A stretch of DNA of 64,000 nucleotides. Origin: Isosphaeraceae bacterium. GTDB taxonomy: Bacteria > Planctomycetota > Planctomycetia > Isosphaerales > Isosphaeraceae. Positions 1 through 9,015 of this stretch are shown here, in pieces. Positions within the stretch are counted from its first letter, which is position 1; each line of letters begins with the position of its first letter. The position numbers and the translations under genes are program-made. The stretch lies in assembly GCA_031291845.1 (NCBI GenBank), contig JARLIH010000025.1, forward strand, positions 1-64,000. The letters are read 5' to 3'. The notes under the pieces are model-generated. The model was not told where the DNA came from. It did not search any database and saw nothing but the letters and a program-made list of their open reading frames with translations.

Positions 1-1170
1 CTGAACGTCGGCGGGCCGGCCAGCGGCGGGTCGGCCGCGCTCCGGGCGGTGATGGAGCCGCTCCGCGCGATCGACCAGGGGCTGCATCGGGCGTACCGGC
101 AGGCGAAGGCCGAGCACGACCGCGCAGCGCGGCAGGCGCGGGAGGCGAAGACGGAGATTCCTCCGCCGCCGTTGTGTCAGACGGCCCTGCTGGAGGACTG
201 TGCGCTCGACGTCGTCGTGGGGCACCTGGCCCGGAACCCGCGCGGGCTCCTGGTGGCGCGCGACGAGGCGGAGGCGTGGGTCCTGGGCCTGCGCGGCGGC
301 CGCAGCGCGGAGCGGCGGCTCTGGTTCTCGGCCCTGGGTGGCCATGCGTTGCGGCTCGATCGCAAGGGGGACGACGGGGCGAGCGCGACACGCCTGGACG
401 GGCCGTTCCTGGCGTTCTGCGGCAACATCGCCCCCGAGCTGCTGCCGGCGCTGGGGGTGTGGGAGGCCGGAGTGCTGGACCGCGTGCTCGTGGCGTTTCC
501 CGACGCGCTGCCACGCGCGCACTGGTCGGACGGGGGGCTCTCGGACGAGGCGCGGCGGGGCTGGAGCGAGGTGGTCGACCGGCTCCGCGGGCGACCGCTG
601 CGCGAGGAAGGCGCACCGGAGGTGGTCGCCCTGGCGGACGACGCACGCGCGGAGTGGGTGCACTGGTACAACGCCCAGGCCGATGCGTTGAACGCGCCGG
701 GGGCGGACGGGGAAGCCCAGGCGGCCGAGGCCATGCTCTGCGAGTACGCCGCGCGGCTAGCGTTGATCGTGCACCTGCTGGACGTGGCGTGCCATCCGAC
801 GCGCGGGGCGGCGGAGCCGCTGCCATCCGTCAGCCGATCGGCGCTGGTGGGAGGGTTGCGGCTGGCGTCGTACTTCCGCGCGCAGCATCGACGCATCCGT
901 TGCGAGGTGGACGGCGGGCGCGGCAACCGCGTGACGCGGGCGATCGTCGACTGGGTCCGGCGGACCGATAGGACGCGGTTCTCGGTCAGCGAGCTCACTC
1001 ACAGCTTGCGCTGGATCGCCGACTGGCGCGGCGAGCCCGAGGCGGCGCTCCGTTTGCTGGTGGGCCAGAACGCCATTCGTCGCGTGCAGGTCAAACAGGG
1101 GCAGTCGCCGAAGGGGGGACGGCCGCGCAGTCCGTTGTACGAGGTCCATCCCGGACTGAAAGGAACGTGA
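1..1170 (+). CDS. DUF3987 primase/helicase-like protein, 5' end missing
   Basis: The reading frame is open from base 1, so the gene begins before the window; the ATG at 49 is internal. The fragment resembles DUF3987 proteins, which look like the ATPase part of primase-helicases and are common in mobile elements of planctomycetes. Seen: GGPASGGSAALRAVMEPL at the N-terminus, where the family has a P-loop ending GKS/T, so the Walker A lysine is glycine here. A Walker B-like hydrophobic strand follows (LLVARDEAEAWV, about residues 83-94 of the fragment), then an Arg/Ala-rich region, and a C-terminal part that resembles a winged helix (about 310-385), ending in a basic KGGRPRSPLYEV segment. The family call is by resemblance. 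Loss of the lysine suggests reduced or no ATP hydrolysis. The gene could be a decaying mobile-element remnant. Confidence 0.6.
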   Translation: MNVGGPASGGSAALRAVMEPLRAIDQGLHRAYRQAKAEHDRAARQAREAKTEIPPPPLCQTALLEDCALDVVVGHLARNPRGLLVARDEAEAWVLGLRGGRSAERRLWFSALGGHALRLDRKGDDGASATRLDGPFLAFCGNIAPELLPALGVWEAGVLDRVLVAFPDALPRAHWSDGGLSDEARRGWSEVVDRLRGRPLREEGAPEVVALADDARAEWVHWYNAQADALNAPGADGEAQAAEAMLCEYAARLALIVHLLDVACHPTRGAAEPLPSVSRSALVGGLRLASYFRAQHRRIRCEVDGGRGNRVTRAIVDWVRRTDRTRFSVSELTHSLRWIADWRGEPEAALRLLVGQNAIRRVQVKQGQSPKGGRPRSPLYEVHPGLKGT

Positions 1171-1524
1171 TCGCCAGAAACACCAAAAACACCAAAAACC
1201 TACCGGGATGTCCCCGAGATGCGGCAGAACAGGTTATTTGCGTTATCTGAGAGATCTGCGCGGGGTGCTTCAGATAGTGGCGTTCAGGTCTCTCTCCAAC
1301 GAGCAACGGGGAAGACCACTGGCCTGCACATCGCGCTCGTCGAAACCTCTGAGGGCCACCGGCACGTTGGGTCGCACGCCCGAAGTCTGCTCCTGGCGTG
1401 CCACCCCGATCGGTCCTCAGTCGATCTTGCAAACCTCCTGCTCCGATCAATGGCCTCGCTGGTCAAGGATCGCGGCGGTGATTACTTTAGACCGATTCTT
1501 GGAACCACCGCGAGCGGACGGACG
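1171..1524. other. Non-coding gap before SNF2 gene
   Basis: About 350 bases without a convincing gene. The SNF2 frame stays open back to an ATG at 1219, but the extra 102 codons do not read like the family. A short A-rich direct repeat, ACACCAAAA twice in tandem, lies at about 1179-1198. No promoter could be assigned with confidence. Confidence 0.5.
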
Positions 1525-4218
1525 ATGCACGAACTGACGATCACGCCGGAAGGCCATCTGCTCGTTCGAGAGACGCCGCTCGACGCCTCGGACCGGGCAC
1601 CTTCGAAAAGACTTCTCGACGCGTACGGGGAGAGCCCGGCGCGCGGGATGCTCTTCTCGGCGACGGAGGAGATGGACGCCGCGCTGCCGCCGCCGTTCGA
1701 CTTTGCCCGATCCATCGCCCGGCTTTATCTGACCAGCCTCTGCCGCGCGGCGATCGCGGAAGCCGGCGGAGCGGTTCCCGAACTCCCGCCCCCCTCGGCC
1801 GACCTCGAACACGCGGTCCTCCAGGCCCCGCCCATGACGGGGTTGGAATACCTGACGGAACAGGTCCTCGCGAACTGGTGGCAGGACCTCGATTCCCTTG
1901 TCCGGAGCGAGATCCAGAGCCACCCCGGTGGCACGCAGGGCTATCTGCGGGAACGCAACCCGCAGTGGCGGTACGTCGGTCGCGTGACGTTGCACCTGGC
2001 GGAGAACAAGCGGAACCCGGAGTATCCGTTCGCCTTTCTGGCCACGTTCGCCAACGGTTTGACGCCTCAGGGGAAGGTGAAGCACGAGCCCCTGGGACGA
2101 GCGCTCCAGCAGTATGCCGGGGAGCAGAACCGGGAGGCGATGCTCACCCTCCTGCTCCCGATTTCGAGGGCCGCCGAATCTTCGGATCTGATTCGCCGGC
2201 TCGTCGATTCGGGGGAAATCTATCACCCTCTCGCGTGGTCGCCCAGAGAAGCGTACGAGTTCCTGAAGGCGATTCCCCTGTTCGAATCGAGCGGCTTGAT
2301 CGTGCGAGTGCCCGATTGGTGGCACGCTCAGAAGCCGGCCCGGCCGCGCGTCAGCGTGAAGGTCGACTCGAAGAAATCGGGGGGCATCGCGGTCGATTCG
2401 ATGCTGGCGTTTTCGGTCGGCGTCAGTCTCGAGGGAGAGACGCTCAGTGCCGACGAGATTGCGGAGTTGCTCGAGTCCAGCGGCGGACTGGTTCCGCTCC
2501 GGGGGAAGTGGGTCGAAGTCGATCACGAAAAGTTGAATGAGGCGCTGGCTCACTGGAAGCGCGTCGAGCAGGACGTGCGCCGGGAAGGTATTTCGTTCTT
2601 TGAGGGAATGCGTCTCCTCTCCGGGGCGAATCTCGGCGAGGAGGGCGAAGCGAAGAATGAAGCATCGATTCGCGAGTGGACCGGCCTGACCGCCGGCGCG
2701 GAGTTGGAGTCGGTCCTGAAGGGACTGCGTGCTCCGGAGACCCGGCAGGAGAACGCCCCTCCGGAGTTGAAGGCGGAGCTTCGGCCGTACCAGCGAACGG
2801 GTTACTCCTGGCTGCGATTCGTCACCCGCCTGGGACTGGGCGCGTGCCTGGCGGATGACATGGGGCTTGGCAAGACGGTCCAGGTGATTTCGCTGCTGCT
2901 CGACCTGAAACGGGAGCGATCGAAGCAGAAAGCCGCGAGCCTGCTCGTGGTGCCGGCTTCGCTGATTGCGAACTGGAAGTCGGAGCTCGACAGGTTCGCG
3001 CCCAGCCTTTTGTATGCGGTGGTCCATCCGTCGGAAGTAACCGCGAAGGGGGGCGAGGGCGAACTCCCTGACGTCGATGCGTTCGACCTGATCGTGACCA
3101 CCTACGGCATGCTCGTCCGAACGGACTGGATGAAGGAGCACCGCTGGCGGCTGGTGATTCTCGACGAGGCCCAGGCGATCAAGAACTCGGGCACGAAGCA
3201 GACGCTCGCCGTCAAGAAACTGACCGCCGGCAGCCGGATCGCCATGACGGGCACGCCGGTCGAGAACCGCCTGTCGGACCTCTGGTCGCTCTTTGATTTC
3301 TTGAACCCCGGGCTGCTGGGCACGGCCAAGCAGTTCAGCGCGTTCGTCAAGCAACTGCAAAACGCGCCCGTTCCGTCGTTCGAACCGCTTCGAAACCTCG
3401 TGCGGCCCTACATTCTGCGGCGGATGAAGACCGACAAGCGCGTGATCGCCGATCTTCCCGACAAAACGGAGGTGAAGGCCTTCTGCGCGCTGAGCAAGCA
3501 CCAGGCAGCGCTGTACCAGAAGGCGGTCGACGATCTTGCCGAGCAGTTGGAGGCCGCCGACGGAATTCAGCGCAGGGGGATCGTACTGGCCCAGCTCATG
3601 CGGCTGAAGCAGATCTGCAATCATCCGGCCCAGGTGGCCGGCACGAACGACTACGTGCCCGACCGTAGCGGCAAGTTTCGACGGCTGGCGGAGATCGCGG
3701 AGGAGATCGCGTCCCGGCAGGAAAAGGTGCTCGTGTTCACGCAGTTTCGGGAGATCACCGAACCGCTGGCCGGGTTCCTCGCCACGCTGTTCGGGCGACC
3801 CGGCCTGGTGCTCCACGGGGGAACGAACGTCAGGAAGCGGAAGGAGTACGTCGACCAGTTTCAACGGGAAGACGGTCCCCCCTTCTTCGTGCTGTCGCTG
3901 AAAGCCGGCGGCACCGGGCTGAACCTGACGTCGGCCTCGCACGTGATTCACTTCGACCGCTGGTGGAACCCGGCCATCGAGAACCAGGCGACCGACCGCG
4001 CGTTCCGGATCGGGCAGAAGAAGAATGTACTCGTGCATAAGTTCATCTGTCGTGGAACGGTCGAGGAGCGGATCGACGAGATGATTACGCAGAAGACGCA
4101 GGTCGCGGACGAGGCGATCGGCGGCAAGGAGTCGGCGGAGGTCTTGCTGACCGAAATGGACAACGATACGCTAATGCGATTCGTGAAGCTGGATCTTCGT
4201 CAGGCGATCGACGCCTGA
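1525..4218 (+). CDS. SNF2-family DEAD/DEAH helicase with SNF2-associated domain
   Basis: An 897-residue SNF2/Rad54-type ATP-dependent DNA translocase, the bacterial HepA/RapA-like branch. Seen, numbered from the ATG at 1525: an N-terminal region holding the bacterial SNF2-associated domain (DUF3670-like, around LVPLRGKWVEVD). Then comes helicase lobe 1 with Walker A DDMGLGKT (K450) and Walker B LDEAQ (D547-E548), and lobe 2 with VLVFTQF, LSLKAGGTGLNL and motif VI QATDRAFRIGQ (821-831). The start at 1525 (MHELTITPEGHLLVRE) was chosen because family-like sequence begins there; 1219 and 1450 are in-frame alternatives. The SWIM-protein gene starts 28 bases after the stop, so the two probably form one operon. 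SNF2-SWIM pairing is a known bacterial arrangement; the actual substrate is not evident. Confidence 0.9.
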   Translation: MHELTITPEGHLLVRETPLDASDRAPSKRLLDAYGESPARGMLFSATEEMDAALPPPFDFARSIARLYLTSLCRAAIAEAGGAVPELPPPSADLEHAVLQAPPMTGLEYLTEQVLANWWQDLDSLVRSEIQSHPGGTQGYLRERNPQWRYVGRVTLHLAENKRNPEYPFAFLATFANGLTPQGKVKHEPLGRALQQYAGEQNREAMLTLLLPISRAAESSDLIRRLVDSGEIYHPLAWSPREAYEFLKAIPLFESSGLIVRVPDWWHAQKPARPRVSVKVDSKKSGGIAVDSMLAFSVGVSLEGETLSADEIAELLESSGGLVPLRGKWVEVDHEKLNEALAHWKRVEQDVRREGISFFEGMRLLSGANLGEEGEAKNEASIREWTGLTAGAELESVLKGLRAPETRQENAPPELKAELRPYQRTGYSWLRFVTRLGLGACLADDMGLGKTVQVISLLLDLKRERSKQKAASLLVVPASLIANWKSELDRFAPSLLYAVVHPSEVTAKGGEGELPDVDAFDLIVTTYGMLVRTDWMKEHRWRLVILDEAQAIKNSGTKQTLAVKKLTAGSRIAMTGTPVENRLSDLWSLFDFLNPGLLGTAKQFSAFVKQLQNAPVPSFEPLRNLVRPYILRRMKTDKRVIADLPDKTEVKAFCALSKHQAALYQKAVDDLAEQLEAADGIQRRGIVLAQLMRLKQICNHPAQVAGTNDYVPDRSGKFRRLAEIAEEIASRQEKVLVFTQFREITEPLAGFLATLFGRPGLVLHGGTNVRKRKEYVDQFQREDGPPFFVLSLKAGGTGLNLTSASHVIHFDRWWNPAIENQATDRAFRIGQKKNVLVHKFICRGTVEERIDEMITQKTQVADEAIGGKESAEVLLTEMDNDTLMRFVKLDLRQAIDA

Positions 4219-4246
4219 TCAGCCCGGTGAGAGTGAGGATACTCTG

Positions 4247-5185
4247 ATGAGCTGGCGCTACGAATACAAGCCCTACGTCCCCGTGGCCCAGCGGCGTGCT
4301 CAAGCCGCGAAGGAAGTGGCCAAGCGGGTCAAGAAAGGGGAGGCGGTTTCGCCCGTCGTCATCGAGGGTCGCAAGATCACCGCGACCTTCTGGGGCAACG
4401 CCTGGTGTAAGAACCTGGAGAGCTACAGCGACTTCGAGAACCGCCTGCCGCGCGGGCGGACTTACGTGCGCAACGGCTCGGTCGTCCACATGAAGATCAA
4501 GAAAGGGCGGATCGAGGCCCTCGTGAGCGGGTCGGAGCTGTACAAGGTTCAGATCGACATCCTCGCGCTGCCCAAGCGCGCCTGGCAGGTGGTGAAAGAG
4601 CTGTGCGCAGGCAAGATCGGCTCGCTGGTCGAGCTGCTGCAAGGCAAGCTCTCGAACGCGGTGATGGAAGCCGTGACGGACCGTGACCAGGGGCTGTTCC
4701 CGAAGCCACGTGAGATCGCCATGCGCTGTAGTTGCCCGGACTACGCGGGGATGTGCAAGCATGTGGCCGCGGTGATGTATGGGATCGGCAATCGTCTCGA
4801 TTCATCACCCGAGCTGCTGTTCGAGCTCCGCGGTCTGGATCACCGGGAACTGATCGAGCAAGCAATCCCCGCGGCCCCGACCCATACCAAGTCCAGCGCC
4901 GCCACGATCGCCACGGACGAACTCGGCGCGATCTTCGACATCGAGATCGACGACACGCCGGCCACGGCCCCAGACGCCGAGATCCACGAAAAGCCGCCGG
5001 CGAAAACGGCCGCGAAGGTCAAGAAGGCTTCGGCCACGAAGAAAACGGCCACAGCAAAAAAGGCGTCGGCCGCAAAGGAAACAGTGACGGTCAAGAAAGT
5101 CTCGGCGGCGCAGAAAACAGCCGCGGTGAAGAAGGCCGCGGCCGCGAAGGGAAAGAAGGCGGCGCCGGCTTCCCGGAAAGGGTAG
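4247..5185 (+). CDS. SWIM zinc-finger protein with Lys/Ala-rich tail
   Basis: A 312-residue protein with a SWIM zinc finger: C161-x-C163 ... C170-K-H172, within CSCPDYAGMCKH. SWIM domains bind DNA or protein, and in bacteria often accompany SNF2 helicases, as here (the SNF2 stop is 28 bases upstream). Residues 1-200 form the conserved part, with TFWGNAWCKNLESY near the N-terminus as in other bacterial SWIM proteins. From about residue 230 to the end the protein is low-complexity Lys/Ala/Thr (KKASATKKTATAKK-like units), resembling histone H1 or AlgP/Hc1-type tails that coat DNA. Inferred role: DNA-binding partner of the helicase. The tail repeat number may vary between strains. Confidence 0.85.
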   Translation: MSWRYEYKPYVPVAQRRAQAAKEVAKRVKKGEAVSPVVIEGRKITATFWGNAWCKNLESYSDFENRLPRGRTYVRNGSVVHMKIKKGRIEALVSGSELYKVQIDILALPKRAWQVVKELCAGKIGSLVELLQGKLSNAVMEAVTDRDQGLFPKPREIAMRCSCPDYAGMCKHVAAVMYGIGNRLDSSPELLFELRGLDHRELIEQAIPAAPTHTKSSAATIATDELGAIFDIEIDDTPATAPDAEIHEKPPAKTAAKVKKASATKKTATAKKASAAKETVTVKKVSAAQKTAAVKKAAAAKGKKAAPASRKG

Positions 5186-5709
5186 CGAGCCAACCTCTCA
5201 CCTTGGCCCGTGGAACGCCCGGTCGGTCGCGTCGTCCGGCACGCGAGGGGCCGGTCCAGCGCACGTTCAGCACCCGCCCCAACCAGGAAGTGAGGCGTGG
5301 AGCGTATCGCCCGGAAAACCTCTCAGGATCAAGGCGAACGACAAAGCACGAGCAATCCCTGATGGATGAAGGCCTGGGCTCGCGATCCCGGCGGCTCTCG
5401 ATTCGGCTTCTCCCGCCGCACCTCGCTGGTCGATGTTGCTTTACGCGTGGCAGGCTGTCCTTCGCGCGCTTTATGTTGATTCCGTGAAGCAGCGTATACC
5501 AGAGGATGAGGGGGCATTCCGCCCCGGTTGGTGGCGGGCCGTCCGGGTCTCAGGCAGGCGGCGACCACGGAGAAAGGGCTCATGCGCGGCAGCGGGCGGC
5601 AACGGGCCCGTTCTTCGCTCGACGCGGTGCGCTGAGGGCTTGATTCAACGACAGGTAATCGGTCACGATCGTGAAGTGCACGAATCGTAGCGGAGGAGTC
5701 ACGAACGGC
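5186..5709. other. Intergenic region without a recognised gene
   Basis: About 520 bases. Short open frames run through on both strands but show no family resemblance and no good start sites. The only clear signal is the ribosome binding site GGAGGA at 5692-5697 for the gene that follows. Confidence 0.5.
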
Positions 5710-8700
5710 ATGATCAGCGACCGGCCTCAAGCAATGACCTCGGCGTGCGACCGACGTTCCGAAGGCGCTACGCCGGGTCGCACCTCCGGGGCGATACTGA
5801 TCGTGTTGATGCTTGTCGGCGCGGGGCCAGCCGGCTTCGGAGCGGAAGCGCAGCCGACTCCCGAACAGGCGCGCTTCTTCGAGCGGGAAGTCCGCCCGAT
5901 CCTGGCCGCGAATTGCCTGTCGTGCCACGGTGAAAAAAAGGAGCGTGGGGGGCTGCGGCTGACCTCGCGCGAATCCCTCCTCGCCGGCGGCGACTCGGGC
6001 CCGGCCGTCGTGCCGGGTAAGCCCGAGGAAAGCTTGTTGATCGAGGCGATCCACCAGGGATCGCTCAAGATGCCCCCCAAGGGGAAACTCTCCGAACGCG
6101 AGGTGGCCGCGCTGGAACAGTGGGTGAAGCTCGGCGCCCCCTGGCCCGGAGGCAGTAACGGCAGCGCGGGGAACGCGAGCCGGCGTGCTCGAGGCGCCGG
6201 CTTCTCGGACGAGGATCGGAATTGGTGGGCCTTTCAGCCCGTGCGCGAGCCGGCCGTACCGGTCACGGCCGAAGATCGTTGGTCCAGGAACCCGGTCGAC
6301 CGCTTTGTCGGCAGCCGGCTCCACGAGGCGGGGCTGACCCCGGCCCCCGAGGCGGATCGGATCACGCTCATCCGGCGCCTGTCGTTCGACTTGATCGGAC
6401 TGCCGCCGTCGCGCGCGGAGATCGACGCGTTTCTCGCCGATACCTCGTCGGACGCGTACGAGCGGCTCGTCGACCGGCTGCTCGCGTCGCCGCGCTACGG
6501 CGAACGCTGGGCGCGGCACTGGCTGGACCTCGTCCGCTACGCCGACTCGGACGGCTACCGCATCGACCACTACCGCCCCAGCGCGTGGCTCTATCGCGAC
6601 TACGTGATCCGGTCGTTCAACGACGACAAGCCGTACGACCGCTTCGTCTGCGAACAGATCGCGGGCGACGAGCTGTTCCCGGGCGATGTCGATGCGCGGG
6701 TCGCGACCGGCTATCTGCGGCACTGGGTCTACGAATACAACAACCGCGACGTGCGCGGGCAGTGGACGGTGATCCTCAACGATATCACCGACACGACGGG
6801 GGACGTCTTCCTCGGACTGGGGATCCAGTGCGCCCGCTGCCACGACCACAAGTTCGACCCCATCCTCCAGAAGGACTATTACCGCCTGCAGGCGTTCTTC
6901 GCGCCCTTGTTGCCGCGCGATGATCTGTTGGCGGCGTCGACCGAGGACATCAGCCGTCACGCGAGCGCGCTTGCGGCATGGGAGTCGAAGACCGCCGACT
7001 TGCGGCGGGAGCTGGCGGACCGCGAGCAGGGCTACCGCGAGCAGGCCGCGCATGACGCGATCAAGATGTTCCCCGAGGACATCCAGGCGATGATCCGCAA
7101 ACCGCGCGCGGAGCAAACGCCGCTGGAGCACCAGCTTGCCGAGTTGGCCTACCGGCAGGTCGACTACGCGCACACGCAGCTCGACGCGCGTTTGAAAGGG
7201 ACGGACAAGGATCGGATCCTGGCGCTCCGGAAACAGCTCGCCGCGTTCGACCGCGAGAAGCCGAAGCCGTTGCCGGCTCCGCTGACGGTCACCGACGTCG
7301 GCCCGGAGGCGCCGCCGATCGTGCTGCCGAAGAAGTCGGACGAGCCCGTCGCGCCCGGGTTCCTGACGATCCTGGACCCTGGGCCGGCGGCGATCGCGGC
7401 TCTTCCCGACGCGCCACACTCCACCGGCCGCCGCGCGGCCCTGGCGCGCTGGCTGACCCGGCCCGACAACCCGCTCGCCACGCGCGTGATCGTCAACCGC
7501 GTCTGGCAGTACCACTTCGGACGCGGCCTGGCGGCCAACCCGAGCGACTTCGGCCGGCTCGGCGAGCCCCCCTCCCACGCCGCCCTGCTCGACTGGCTCA
7601 CGGCGCGGTTCGTCCGCGAGGGCTGGAGCCTCAAGCAACTGCATCGGTTGATCTTGACCTCGGCCACCTACCGGCAGTCGACGCGCCACCCGGGGGCGGA
7701 GCTGTGCCGGCTGAAGGATCCGGAGAACCGGTTCTACTGGCGCGGCGCGACGCGCCGGCTCGACGCCGAACAGATCCGCGACGCGGTCCTCGCCGTGACG
7801 GGCGAGCTCGATCCCTCGGCCGGGGGGCCGGGCGCGGACGGCGCGCAGCCCCGCCGGACGATCTACACGCGCGTGCTGCGCAACGCACGCGACCCGTTGC
7901 TCGACGTGTTCGACTTGCCGATCTTCTTCTCGAGCGCGGCATCCCGCGACACGACGACCACGCCGTTACAGTCGCTCTTTCTGATCAACAACCAGTCGAT
8001 GTTGCTCCACGCCCGCGCGTTCGCGACCCGGCTCGAGCGCGAGGCGCCCGACGACGAGCACCGCGTGGAGGCCGCCTATCGTCTCGCCTTCGGCCGCGCG
8101 CCGAGCGACGACGAACGGGCCGCCGCGCTGCGGTTCCTGGGCACGCAGGGCCGCCGCATCGATCCTCGCGAAGCGGGGAGCGCCGACGCGGAGTTCCTCA
8201 AGGGCAAGCTCCCCCACCGGGACGGCCAGGCCGCGATCCTCGAACCGGCGGGGCCCCAGCGCCGGTTCGACGTCGCCTCCGGCGCGCCGCTGGAAACGGG
8301 CGATTTCACGATCGAGGCGTTCTTCCTCGTCCGCTCGGTCTACGACACCGGCGCCGTGCGGACCGTGGCTGCGCAGTGGAATGGAGACATAAAAGCGCCG
8401 GGTTGGTCCTTCGGGATCACCGGCAAGGGCTCGCGCCGCAAGCCGCAGACCTTGGTGCTTCAGCTCGTCGGCAAGAAACAAGGGGGTGATTTCGGTGAGG
8501 TGGCCGTGTTTTCCGATCAGCAGATCCAGCTCGACCGGCCGTACTACGCGGCCGCGTCGGTTCGGCTCGCGCACGACGGAGCGGGCGAGGTGACGTTCTC
8601 CCTCAAGGACCTCTCCAACGACGACGAGCCGCTCCTGGTCGCGAGTGTGCCGCACACGGTCACGGGCGGTCTCAACAACGCTCTCCCCGTGACCCTCGGC

Positions 8701-8994
8701 GGGCGGAGCGGCCCTGCGGAAGGCGCGTTCGATGGTGTGATTGACGACGTCCGCCTCTCGGCCGGTCCGCTGGCGGCCGGCGAGCTCCTCTTCAACACCG
8801 AAGCCCGCAACCCGCGCACGGTCGGTTACTGGCGGTTCGAGACCGAGCCGGGGGTCTTCCGCGACTCGAGCGGCCATGGGCTCGACCTGCGACCTGCCGT
8901 CCGTCCGAGCAAGGGGGTCGACCCGGCCCAAGCCGCCCTGGCGGATTTTTGTCACGTGCTGTTCAACGCGAGCGAGTTCCTGTACGTCGAATGA
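5710..8994 (+). CDS. PSD1 / planctomycete cytochrome c domain protein with LamG insertion
   Basis: A 1094-residue secreted protein of the planctomycete PSCyt1-DUF1549-DUF1553 (PSD1) family, always abundant in this phylum. The ATG at 5710 is chosen because GGAGGA lies 12 bases upstream; the frame extends to 5671. Seen: a signal-like hydrophobic stretch (about 26-45), a haem motif CLSCH (C69-H73) in the PSCyt1 domain with LLAGGDSGP and KMPPKGKL, the DUF1549 domain (RRLSFDLIGLPP, FVCEQIAGDEL) with a second CARCH (C374-H378), and DUF1553 (RVWQYHFGRGL, RRLDAEQIRDAVL). A concanavalin/LamG-like segment (about 840-1060) interrupts DUF1553 before its usual last strand, DFCHVLFNASEFLYVE. Paired with the DUF1501 gene 21 bases downstream. 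The substrate is unknown; polysaccharide-linked roles are proposed for the family. Confidence 0.93.
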   Translation: MISDRPQAMTSACDRRSEGATPGRTSGAILIVLMLVGAGPAGFGAEAQPTPEQARFFEREVRPILAANCLSCHGEKKERGGLRLTSRESLLAGGDSGPAVVPGKPEESLLIEAIHQGSLKMPPKGKLSEREVAALEQWVKLGAPWPGGSNGSAGNASRRARGAGFSDEDRNWWAFQPVREPAVPVTAEDRWSRNPVDRFVGSRLHEAGLTPAPEADRITLIRRLSFDLIGLPPSRAEIDAFLADTSSDAYERLVDRLLASPRYGERWARHWLDLVRYADSDGYRIDHYRPSAWLYRDYVIRSFNDDKPYDRFVCEQIAGDELFPGDVDARVATGYLRHWVYEYNNRDVRGQWTVILNDITDTTGDVFLGLGIQCARCHDHKFDPILQKDYYRLQAFFAPLLPRDDLLAASTEDISRHASALAAWESKTADLRRELADREQGYREQAAHDAIKMFPEDIQAMIRKPRAEQTPLEHQLAELAYRQVDYAHTQLDARLKGTDKDRILALRKQLAAFDREKPKPLPAPLTVTDVGPEAPPIVLPKKSDEPVAPGFLTILDPGPAAIAALPDAPHSTGRRAALARWLTRPDNPLATRVIVNRVWQYHFGRGLAANPSDFGRLGEPPSHAALLDWLTARFVREGWSLKQLHRLILTSATYRQSTRHPGAELCRLKDPENRFYWRGATRRLDAEQIRDAVLAVTGELDPSAGGPGADGAQPRRTIYTRVLRNARDPLLDVFDLPIFFSSAASRDTTTTPLQSLFLINNQSMLLHARAFATRLEREAPDDEHRVEAAYRLAFGRAPSDDERAAALRFLGTQGRRIDPREAGSADAEFLKGKLPHRDGQAAILEPAGPQRRFDVASGAPLETGDFTIEAFFLVRSVYDTGAVRTVAAQWNGDIKAPGWSFGITGKGSRRKPQTLVLQLVGKKQGGDFGEVAVFSDQQIQLDRPYYAAASVRLAHDGAGEVTFSLKDLSNDDEPLLVASVPHTVTGGLNNALPVTLGGRSGPAEGAFDGVIDDVRLSAGPLAAGELLFNTEARNPRTVGYWRFETEPGVFRDSSGHGLDLRPAVRPSKGVDPAQAALADFCHVLFNASEFLYVE

Positions 8995-9015
8995 TCGCGC
9001 GGGGGTGTGGATCTG

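Noticed and set aside
1219-1524. N-terminal extension of the SNF2 protein to 1219
   Set aside because: The extra 102 residues show no family-like sequence; similarity begins at MHELTITPEGHLL (1525). An extended start cannot be excluded fully.
1447-4038. Long open frame (863 codons) on the minus strand
   Set aside because: It is the antisense shadow of the SNF2 gene, whose helicase motifs are unmistakable; GC-rich DNA gives long open frames opposite real genes.
5433-5690. Small open frame before the PSD1 gene
   Set aside because: No ribosome site, no family resemblance and Arg-rich composition typical of non-coding GC-rich DNA.
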